Part shown: positions 57,419-64,000 of the stretch, one piece after another
Position numbering within the stretch: position 1 is the stretch's first letter
How the letters are laid out: every line of letters starts with the position of its first letter
DNA from: Pseudomonadales bacterium
GTDB lineage: Bacteria; Pseudomonadota; Gammaproteobacteria; Pseudomonadales; Natronospirillaceae
NCBI GenBank assembly: GCA_022968985.1
Contig: JALJPK010000005.1
Location: 80,216-144,215 of the forward strand
Direction of reading: 5' to 3'
Length of the DNA stretch: 64,000 bases
Notes under the pieces: model-generated
Seen by the model: only the letters and a program-made list of their open reading frames with translations
Databases searched by the model: none
Told to the model about the DNA's origin: nothing
Made by a program: the position numbers and the translations under genes

Positions 57419-58243
57419 ATGTTAGCGCGAATTTTAATAATGAGTTTAAGTGTCTTGTTTTTAATCAGTTGTAAACTACATGTTAATGTCAGTGGTCTTG
57501 AGACTGAGTTAACTCTTATTGAAGTAAACACTGGTGAAACAATTACATTAGTTAACAATAATCTGGTTTCATTTGATCACAACTTTACTGCACTGGATTA
57601 TTTTGAAGTTAAAATTGATCAATCTTCAGGTCAAACCTGTCATTTAGTGTATAAATCAGGTCGATTCACCACCGCTTATAATGAATTGGAAGTAAACTGC
57701 CAACCTATTACAAACAATCAGTCGTGTTCAACCGATGCTAACCCAATATGCGCGCGTGTAGATGAAAACCTTAATTGTGTGATTGGTGAACCCTGCCTGA
57801 CCCAACGTTATCATACATTCCAAAATCAATGTGACGCCAATACGTCAGGATTAAATCCAATTTTTATTGGTTTAGATGAATGCAGTGTCATTGACAATAT
57901 TAGAACTACTAACGACACACCCGCCATATTTGTAAGCGAGCCAAAACAAGATGTAAACATCAATGTATTATCGGCCGTATTTGATGGTGACTATGTCACT
58001 GTAACATTTGAGCATCTTTCAAGTTGTAATTCTGATATTTACGCATTAAACGTTAATAAATTTGCAGCCAATGCTTCGACTGTGCAGTGGGCAATTACCT
58101 ATAAAGAAAGCTGCACCTTAACAACCAGTTTAGAAAAAACTATGACCTTTGATTTAATGCCAATACGAGATTGGTATAGCCAGCAAAATGGTGGTACTAC
58201 TGGATCAATTAATTTATCAGGTATTGGTTCTTACAGTTTCTAA
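57419..58243 (+). CDS. Cys-rich lipoprotein with possible Kazal-like domain
   Basis: 274 aa. ATG 57419 has AGGTGA and leads a lipoprotein signal (lipobox LISC, Cys18). A Cys-rich stretch (about residues 82-155, CSTDANPICARV, GEPC, NQCDA, DECS) has the spacing of Kazal-like or related small disulfide domains found in some envelope proteins. The rest is beta-rich and unrecognised. A terminator follows. Protease-inhibitor function would be a guess. Confidence 0.6.
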   Translation: MLARILIMSLSVLFLISCKLHVNVSGLETELTLIEVNTGETITLVNNNLVSFDHNFTALDYFEVKIDQSSGQTCHLVYKSGRFTTAYNELEVNCQPITNNQSCSTDANPICARVDENLNCVIGEPCLTQRYHTFQNQCDANTSGLNPIFIGLDECSVIDNIRTTNDTPAIFVSEPKQDVNINVLSAVFDGDYVTVTFEHLSSCNSDIYALNVNKFAANASTVQWAITYKESCTLTTSLEKTMTFDLMPIRDWYSQQNGGTTGSINLSGIGSYSF

Positions 58244-58321
58244 TATATAAAGATATTAACAAGATAGTTCCTCGGCACTGTTAATTAAACCAAACAGGTA
58301 GTTCATATAAATAGTTCCTAT

Positions 58322-58349
58322 AAAAGGCAGATTCATAATCTGCCTTTTC
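58322..58349 (+). terminator. Terminator of the Cys-rich lipoprotein gene
   Basis: AAAAGGCAGA/TCTGCCTTTT perfect stem with 7-nt loop. Confidence 0.88.
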
Positions 58350-58432
58350 TGTTATTGTCAGTGAACTAGTAAAAATATCAAACTAATTTAAGTAATTAAT
58401 GCCTATTCAAATAAAATATCAAGGGAGTTATC

Positions 58433-59050
58433 ATGTACTGTCCCACTAAATTCCAACAACAAAACACTCAACAACTAGAAGCATTAATTAATGACTACCC
58501 TTTTGCTACGTTAATCACTTATACAGATAACGAAATTGAAGTTAATCATTTACCGTTTATTTTAAAAACTATAAATGGCAAACAAGTATTACAAGCTCAT
58601 ATTGCTAAAGCCAATCCGTTGTGGAAAAACGTACAAAATAAATCAAAGGTGATGGTTGTTTTTAATGGGCCAAACGAATACATTTCGCCTAACTATTATC
58701 CAACTAAAAAAGAGACAGGCAAAGTTGTACCTACATGGAATTACGCGGTAGTACATGTAAAAGGGGATATTAGATTTATCCAAGAACCGTCTTGGCTTTT
58801 GCAGTTAATAGGTGATTTAACCCAACATCATGAAGCTAAACAGCAAACTCCTTGGATGATGTCAGATACACCAGCCGGTTACATTAACAAGATGTTACCA
58901 GCCATTGTAGGTTTAGAGATTGATATCAGCTGTATACAAGGCAAATGGAAACTAAGCCAGAATCAACCTGAAGTGAATAAACTAGGTGTGGTTAAAGGGC
59001 TTAACAAACGTAATACTACAATGGCTGATTTGGTTAAATCGCAAATATAA
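58433..59050 (+). CDS. FMN-binding negative transcriptional regulator, PaiB family
   Basis: 205 aa. LPFILK, QAHIAKANPLWK, GPNEYISPNYYPTK, VPTWNYAVVHVKG and MLPAIVGLEI are the PaiB blocks. A flavin-binding split-barrel protein; regulatory roles known from Bacillus PaiB. GGGAG ribosome site. No paiA beside it. Confidence 0.92.
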   Translation: MYCPTKFQQQNTQQLEALINDYPFATLITYTDNEIEVNHLPFILKTINGKQVLQAHIAKANPLWKNVQNKSKVMVVFNGPNEYISPNYYPTKKETGKVVPTWNYAVVHVKGDIRFIQEPSWLLQLIGDLTQHHEAKQQTPWMMSDTPAGYINKMLPAIVGLEIDISCIQGKWKLSQNQPEVNKLGVVKGLNKRNTTMADLVKSQI

Positions 59051-59061
59051 AAGAGCCTAAA

Positions 59062-59820
59062 CTATTGTTTATTGTGTTTTAGACTTAAAATTTGTTTGCG
59101 TAAATCAGGCTCCATTTTTTCAATAGCATAACGAATAGTGTGTCGCCACATAGTTGTATGATTGTCATATAAGTATTGCACCACATCGTCTTGATGATGT
59201 GCTGCTGTTACTTTTAATAACCAACCCACACTTTTTTGCACAAACTCATCTGAATCTTCTAATAATAAATCGCAATTTTGAAAAACTAACTGTTTGTTTA
59301 GATAATAGGTATTTTTACCCATTTTTCTTTTTATAAATTTAACCCAAACCACGTTACTGGCTCGTCTAAGCCAAGGATTAGTTGAAAAACTCCATTGCTG
59401 AACCGATTCTATTAAATGTGGTCGTGACAACATAAATTGGTAAATGGTTTTCATACAAAGGTCATCACATTGTGACCAGTTTTCTACATAATGTCCTAAC
59501 CAATATTCAAAACGTAATAATAACGAGTCATCAAAATGTTGTTTGCTTAATTTATTTAATAATCCAAACGCTAATAATACCTCTTCGTTATACACAGCCA
59601 CTTTTAAAAACTGCTCGGTTATATCAAGTATCTCTGCTGGGTCTAAATCAATATTGTTTTTATGAAAATCAATGATAATTGATTTAATATCGACCGCATT
59701 CACACCTAAACAATTCACACCATGTGGGAAATAACGCTCACTTGCTTTGGCTTTTTGAATTGTGCTTAATGATTTTAATTGTTTCTGTAACTCAGTGATA
59801 TATTGTTTTTTATTTTTCAT
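59062..59820 (-). CDS. DNA alkylation repair (AlkD-like) HEAT-repeat protein
   Basis: 252 aa, all-helical. LRFEYWLGHYVENWSQCDDLC, WLRRASNVVWVKFIK and DEFVQKSVGWLLKVT match the AlkD family, which removes bulky or charged alkylated bases. The catalytic-region Trp and Asp residues are in the expected places (NWSQCDDL, VQKSVGWLL). GGAG ribosome site. Confidence 0.87.
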   Translation of the reverse strand: MKNKKQYITELQKQLKSLSTIQKAKASERYFPHGVNCLGVNAVDIKSIIIDFHKNNIDLDPAEILDITEQFLKVAVYNEEVLLAFGLLNKLSKQHFDDSLLLRFEYWLGHYVENWSQCDDLCMKTIYQFMLSRPHLIESVQQWSFSTNPWLRRASNVVWVKFIKRKMGKNTYYLNKQLVFQNCDLLLEDSDEFVQKSVGWLLKVTAAHHQDDVVQYLYDNHTTMWRHTIRYAIEKMEPDLRKQILSLKHNKQ

Positions 59821-60160
59821 ATTAAAACTCCATCATTCGTTAGTGGATTTTTTGAATATCATTCTTTTAGAATAAACTGCATTCATGGTTACCCACAACT
59901 TTAACTAAAAAATTTAAGTTTCTGTTGCCGTCAAATAAATTTTATTTAATGACCTTCCTTTTCATTTAAATCGGGATATTAATTTAGTTTTGTTATTGAT
60001 TCATATAAAAATAATAAATAAATAGTTATAAAATAATGTGATCATAAATCGTTTGTAGCCTATTTATATATTAAAATAACATATTGATGATTTTTAACGA
60101 CTAAATAATATACAATTACAAACAGTGTAGGACATTCATTGATAATATAGGATATTAAAC
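59821..60160. other. Intergenic region between divergent genes
   Basis: About 340 bp of AT-rich DNA. No open frame, repeat or clear operator seen. Confidence 0.4.
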
Positions 60161-61147
60161 ATGTTAAAAATCCAACAAACTTTCACTGCGTTATTGGTTA
60201 TCATTGCTTTGAGTGTCAGCTCATTAAGTATGGCAGTAAATAAAAAAATAAAAAAAATAAAAATCGACGCACCTTCGTTAGTGGGCAGTATTTTAGAAAA
60301 TAACAGTAAACAAAAGATTGAAGTACATTTACCTCCCTCGTATTATGAATCAAACAAATCATTCCCTGTTATCTACTATTTCCATGGATATGGCGCAACC
60401 GTATCTGAAGTAAAAAGATTAGCCGGATTTAGATACAAAGAAATGGTCAAAGATGGCGAAGTAAAAGAAATGATTATAGTGGGTATTAATGGGCGTAATG
60501 AATTTGGTGGAAGTTTTTTTGTCAATTCACCTGTCACAGGCAACTGGGAAGATTTTGTTGTAAATGATGTTGTACCCTTTATGGATAAAACATTTAGAAC
60601 AATTAAAAAACCATCACAACGTGGTTTAGCAGGATTTTCAATGGGCGGATTTTCTGCAATCAATATTGGTTTTAACCACCCAGACATATTTAAACATGTA
60701 TTTGCATTAAGCCCTGGTTTATTTGATTTAAACGGAATGGATAACGCAGCTAAAATGTGGGATCTACATGACGAAAAAATATTTATGCAAGGATATGCTG
60801 CTGCATTTGCACCGAATGTAGATGGCAAAGATGGTATTTATTGGCATGAGTGGGACAACACAAATAAAGACATAGTTAAACTGTGGGAAGCGGGTTTTGG
60901 TGATATAGATGCTAAAATTCAGCGTTATAAAGCAAAATCTGAGCAACTTGATTCGATTTATGTAGAATGGGGTAATAAAGACTTTTATGGATGGATTGTT
61001 GATGGGAGTCAATATTTTGTAGAGCAATTAAAAGCCAATGAAATTAAAGTAACAAGTTTTGATCATGAAGGTAATCATATAATAAATTCGCTAGTTGCAG
61101 CTGATATGACTAAATTTTTCAGTGAAGCTTTTCCAGCGAGTGAATAA
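60161..61147 (+). CDS. Exported alpha/beta hydrolase (esterase D-like)
   Basis: 328 aa. Signal peptide (about 1-26), then a putative-esterase domain: VIYYFHGYG oxyanion strand, nucleophile elbow GFSMGGF, and late His in DHEGNHI. Periplasmic or secreted esterase, possibly on polysaccharide esters. AGGAT ribosome site. Convergent with the Crp-like gene. Confidence 0.88.
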   Translation: MLKIQQTFTALLVIIALSVSSLSMAVNKKIKKIKIDAPSLVGSILENNSKQKIEVHLPPSYYESNKSFPVIYYFHGYGATVSEVKRLAGFRYKEMVKDGEVKEMIIVGINGRNEFGGSFFVNSPVTGNWEDFVVNDVVPFMDKTFRTIKKPSQRGLAGFSMGGFSAINIGFNHPDIFKHVFALSPGLFDLNGMDNAAKMWDLHDEKIFMQGYAAAFAPNVDGKDGIYWHEWDNTNKDIVKLWEAGFGDIDAKIQRYKAKSEQLDSIYVEWGNKDFYGWIVDGSQYFVEQLKANEIKVTSFDHEGNHIINSLVAADMTKFFSEAFPASE

Positions 61148-61161
61148 AGTTTAATAAATAG

Positions 61162-61198
61162 ACAGCCATTATACTAGAGTCATTAAATTAGTGGCTGT
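61162..61198. terminator. Hairpin between convergent genes
   Basis: ACAGCCA/TGGCTGT stem with a 23-nt loop followed by T-rich sequence, ending at the Crp-like stop. Likely shared terminator, moderately convincing. Confidence 0.6.
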
Positions 61199-61783
61199 TT
61201 ATTGTTTTAGAATAGTACGAATACGACTCAGAGCAACGGCTGTAATCCCTAAATAAGACGCTATTTGTTGTTTGGGTAATGTGTCTTTTAAATTAGGGTA
61301 TTGCACACAAAAATTTAAATATCGAGTTTGAGCACTTTCTTTTACAAATTCATTTTCACGTTCTTCTTTTTTAATAAAAATATTTTCCAAAAAACTCACA
61401 TAACATTTTAAAAATTCAGTATCTAAACTCATTCTATTTATAAACAACTGCCAATCAAAAGAAGTAATAATACAATCCTCTAAGGCTTGAATTGAAAACA
61501 ACGCCGGCCCTTGTGTAACCATTGCGCGTGTTGATCCAATAATATTCGGGGCCTGTGCAAAAGCTTGCGTAAACTCCTTGCCTTGATCAGTGACACTTAC
61601 GTAACGTACAACACCCGTATGTAAATAATATATTTTGTTAGCTAATTTCCCTTGTGAAAAAAGATTATCAGACTTCTTTATAATGTGAATATCTATTTCT
61701 AAATCTAATAATTTCCAGTTAATGTTAAAACCTAAATCATCAAAATTTTTTTGAAATTGTTGTTTATAATAATCTTTATTCAT
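61199..61783 (-). CDS. Crp/Fnr-family transcriptional regulator
   Basis: 194 aa. N-terminal cyclic-nucleotide-binding-like jelly roll (about 20-130) and a C-terminal helix-turn-helix (LPKQQIASYLGITAVALSR). No Fe-S Cys set. This short group of Crp relatives often regulates a neighbouring gene; the NAT gene is 48 bp upstream in the same direction. Confidence 0.88.
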   Translation of the reverse strand: MNKDYYKQQFQKNFDDLGFNINWKLLDLEIDIHIIKKSDNLFSQGKLANKIYYLHTGVVRYVSVTDQGKEFTQAFAQAPNIIGSTRAMVTQGPALFSIQALEDCIITSFDWQLFINRMSLDTEFLKCYVSFLENIFIKKEERENEFVKESAQTRYLNFCVQYPNLKDTLPKQQIASYLGITAVALSRIRTILKQ

Positions 61784-61831
61784 AATTTAGAATCTAGTTA
61801 GTTAGTTAATCTACTTGATAATTAAATACAG

Positions 61832-62656
61832 TTAACACTCTAGATTAGGTTTAATAAAACGATCAAATAGATGTTGGCAAATAACAATATCAATATCTAA
61901 TTTAAATTCAGACAATAACGTAGAATTTAGCTGTTCCGGTGAGGTAATTGTAATTATCTGCTCTGTATTTAGTGCTGCGTTTTTACTTTTTAACTGATGA
62001 TTTTTTAAAACAGCCAACTTTGTAGAAGTTTTTAAGCTCACTAGCAGATTATTCACAAAACTAGCCTGTTTATGTTTATGCGAATAAAAATGAGACAACT
62101 CACAATCAAAATCACTGTAATTGGCAAAATCAAAACGAAATAGACTAAAAAATTCGCCATCTTTAAAGATTTGTAAAACATACTCAGCATTAGACTCTAA
62201 AAGCTTGTAAGTGTCACTGCCTGATATCTGTTCAATATTGGCTTTTAGTAATAATGGTGTAACTGGGCCAAAACCACCAAAACCAGCATCAAGAATATAT
62301 TGTTTATTGTCTAAGTTTAATAGCGTTATACGATGAGTGCGTGGAGACGCAGTGTTTTTATTGTACAAAACTTGAGCGAGTTTTAACTCTACATCAAAAC
62401 CAAGCTGTTTAAGACATTCAAAAACAACTTTATTGTGCTCAAAACAATAACCACCAAACTGACGATTAACTAATTTATCAATAATTAAATCAACGTCTAA
62501 GGAAATATCTTCACCCAGATTAACCGCCAAACTATTAAAGCTGTATCTTGCCACATGTTTTGCAATTAATGCGTTAACAAAGGTCAAGTTGAGTTGTTTA
62601 GGTATTTCTAGATTTAAATCGGCTAAGTATATGTTGAAAGAGTCATGTAATGGCAT
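61832..62656 (-). CDS. Arylamine N-acetyltransferase
   Basis: 274 aa. The catalytic triad is visible: Cys71 in RQFGGYCFEHN, His108 in SPRTHRI and Asp123 in ILDAGFGG. Acetyl transfer from acetyl-CoA to arylamines or hydrazines. The start is divergent from the LRR-kinase gene, with a long palindrome in the shared region. Confidence 0.93.
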   Translation of the reverse strand: MPLHDSFNIYLADLNLEIPKQLNLTFVNALIAKHVARYSFNSLAVNLGEDISLDVDLIIDKLVNRQFGGYCFEHNKVVFECLKQLGFDVELKLAQVLYNKNTASPRTHRITLLNLDNKQYILDAGFGGFGPVTPLLLKANIEQISGSDTYKLLESNAEYVLQIFKDGEFFSLFRFDFANYSDFDCELSHFYSHKHKQASFVNNLLVSLKTSTKLAVLKNHQLKSKNAALNTEQIITITSPEQLNSTLLSEFKLDIDIVICQHLFDRFIKPNLEC

Positions 62657-62715
62657 AAATAGAGGCTTTAATGGTTAAAGTGAATCTGTATTGTAATTTA
62701 CTTAAAACAAACAAG

Positions 62716-62767
62716 AATTAACCTAGGTTAATTAAAGTATTAACTGGCTTGTACTTTACGATATAAT
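62716..62767 (+). promoter_or_regulatory. Perfect 18-bp palindrome and candidate promoter between NAT and LRR-kinase genes
   Basis: AATTAACCTAGGTTAATT (62716-62733) is a perfect palindrome, a probable operator. It ends 6 bp before TTAACT (62740-62745), which with TATAAT (62762-62767) at 16 bp forms a candidate promoter for the LRR-kinase gene. Which regulator binds is unknown; the Crp-like gene two genes away is a candidate. Confidence 0.5.
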
Positions 62768-62801
62768 TCGATTATTACAGTATTCTATTTGAGAAGCCAA
62801 C

Positions 62802-64000
62802 TTGCACACTTTGACCCAATTAAAAAACAACGAATTAAAAGGCATTACACGCCTACAATTATCTGAAAATCTAACCAGTTTTCCTGAAGAAATTTTTGAG
62901 CTTGCAAACAGCTTAGAGGTATTGGATTTATCTAATAACAAATTGTCAGAATTACCCCAGGATTTAAGTCGATTATTTAATTTAAAAATTCTGTTTTGTT
63001 CCAACAATCTGTTCACACATTTACCGCAATCAATCGGGGCCTGTGCAAAATTAGAAATGATTGGTTTTAAAAGTAATCAAATTACAACTGTAAGTGAAAC
63101 CGCGTTACCTGAAATAACACGTTGGTTAATTTTAACGGATAATAAAATTTCAGCTTTACCTGAAACGTTTGGTAAATTAAAGCGCCTTCAAAAATTAGCG
63201 CTGGCAGGTAATCAATTAACGGCATTACCTCAATCTTTTAATCAATGTAAAAATCTTGAGCTGATTCGATTATCAGCGAATCAATTAAGCCAATTTCCTG
63301 AAGTATTATTAGAATTACAGAAACTAGCATGGTTAGCATTTTCAGGTAATCCATTTTGTGCAGATCGCGATCAACATACAGAGTTTAAAACGGTTAAATC
63401 AACTGACTTAAGCTTAAAAGAAATATTAGGCCAAGGGGCATCAGGTGTTATTTCCAAAGCAAATTGGTTAAATAATGAATATGGTTTTGCGACTAATGTA
63501 GCTGTAAAAGTATTCAAAGGTGAGATCACCAGCGATGGTTACCCTGAAGATGAATTAGATGCGTGTTTATCCACTGGTAATCATACAAATTTGGTTAAAC
63601 CATTAGCAAAAATAAACGAAACTGATTGCTCAGCATTAGTCATGGATTTAATACCAAACGATTATTATAACTTAGGACAACCACCAAATTTGCAAACTTG
63701 TACACGTGATACGTTTACAAAAGGTCAGTCGTTTACAAAAAACGAAATTAATAATATTGTATTTCAAATGCAAAACGTGATCACACACTTTGCAAACAAA
63801 CAAATTAGTCACGGCGATTTATACGCACACAATATATTAATTAATGCTGAGGGTCATATACTGTTTGGTGATTTTGGTGCCGCATCTAAATATAGTAATT
63901 TAACAGACAAGCAAAAGTTGGGGATTAAAAAAATAGAAAATCGAGCTTTTAAATTTTTTGTAGAAGATCTAAACTCTATTTGTATACAATCTATTGTAAA
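62802..64000 (+). CDS. Leucine-rich repeat protein kinase, 3' end beyond window
   Basis: Open to base 64000 with no stop, about 400 residues seen. Residues about 10-190 are short LRRs (LEVLDLSNNKLSELPQDL, LQKLALAGNQLTALPQSF). From about 205 a Hanks-type kinase domain follows: Gly loop LGQGASGVI, Lys in VAVKVFK, catalytic loop HGDLYAHNIL and metal loop GDFGAAS. Starts at TTG 62802 with GAGAAG; no ATG is near. Cytoplasmic; substrate unknown. Confidence 0.9.
   Translation, partial: MHTLTQLKNNELKGITRLQLSENLTSFPEEIFELANSLEVLDLSNNKLSELPQDLSRLFNLKILFCSNNLFTHLPQSIGACAKLEMIGFKSNQITTVSETALPEITRWLILTDNKISALPETFGKLKRLQKLALAGNQLTALPQSFNQCKNLELIRLSANQLSQFPEVLLELQKLAWLAFSGNPFCADRDQHTEFKTVKSTDLSLKEILGQGASGVISKANWLNNEYGFATNVAVKVFKGEITSDGYPEDELDACLSTGNHTNLVKPLAKINETDCSALVMDLIPNDYYNLGQPPNLQTCTRDTFTKGQSFTKNEINNIVFQMQNVITHFANKQISHGDLYAHNILINAEGHILFGDFGAASKYSNLTDKQKLGIKKIENRAFKFFVEDLNSICIQSIV

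Noticed and set aside
1..64000. tRNA, rRNA, prophage or plasmid origin
   Set aside because: No cloverleaf, rRNA stretch, phage structural gene or replication origin was recognised on reading.

Overview
The window is AT-rich DNA (low GC by eye) of a Gram-negative bacterium, most likely a marine gammaproteobacterium. The support is a set of typical gammaproteobacterial housekeeping genes (speA, rlmF, glpE, a HopJ-family gene, a DUF3549 gene, a YiaD-like OmpA lipoprotein, paiB), many Sec and lipoprotein signals, and chemotaxis genes. I do not assign a genus. Genes are short, often overlapping, and several appear to start at TTG.

Layout. 1-2179: a translationally coupled operon of an ECF sigma factor, a membrane anti-sigma factor with a DUF4384-like outer domain, and an exported caspase-like protein that runs off the left edge. 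2180-3544: a gene desert with a decayed IS1595-like transposase. 3545-17548: ordinary single genes (GST, glpE, HopJ family, OmpA lipoprotein, speA, pterin dehydratase, two chemoreceptors, S-formylglutathione hydrolase, rlmF). 17647-28579: the most unusual region, eight minus-strand genes packed into one apparent operon: an OleC-like AMP ligase, a BtaA-like DUF3419 enzyme, an HMG-CoA reductase fused to a kinase-like domain, a UbiA prenyltransferase, a PEP-synthase-like dikinase, a GNAT-like protein, a PAP2/sphingomyelin-synthase-like membrane enzyme and a fatty-acid-hydroxylase/sterol-desaturase family membrane enzyme. Together these suggest an undescribed isoprenoid or lipid product.

28879-40234: an alpha/beta hydrolase-OsmC fusion, a secreted multi-domain GH6 cellulase lipoprotein, a CheY-CheC-hybrid kinase operon, a cobalamin riboswitch with bluB, and a divergent SDR/LysR pair. 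40456-51068: an M23 peptidase, a frameshifted exported protein, a phosphotransferase with a partial tandem duplicate of its 3' end, an EAL protein, a DUF4242-adenylate cyclase, a MauG-like dihaem peroxidase, dacA and two beta-propeller-like lipoproteins. 51363-64000: a peroxiredoxin, a TIGR01244 phosphatase, a DUF3549 gene, a DTW-domain tRNA modifier, a cobalamin adenosyltransferase, cysK, paiB, an AlkD-like protein, an esterase, a Crp-family regulator, an arylamine N-acetyltransferase and an LRR-protein kinase cut by the right edge.

A recurring theme is repeat expansion: short VNTR-like arrays (5-11 bp units) and 74-140 bp partial tandem duplications, several touching gene ends. I saw no rRNA, tRNA, CRISPR array, intact insertion sequence or prophage.
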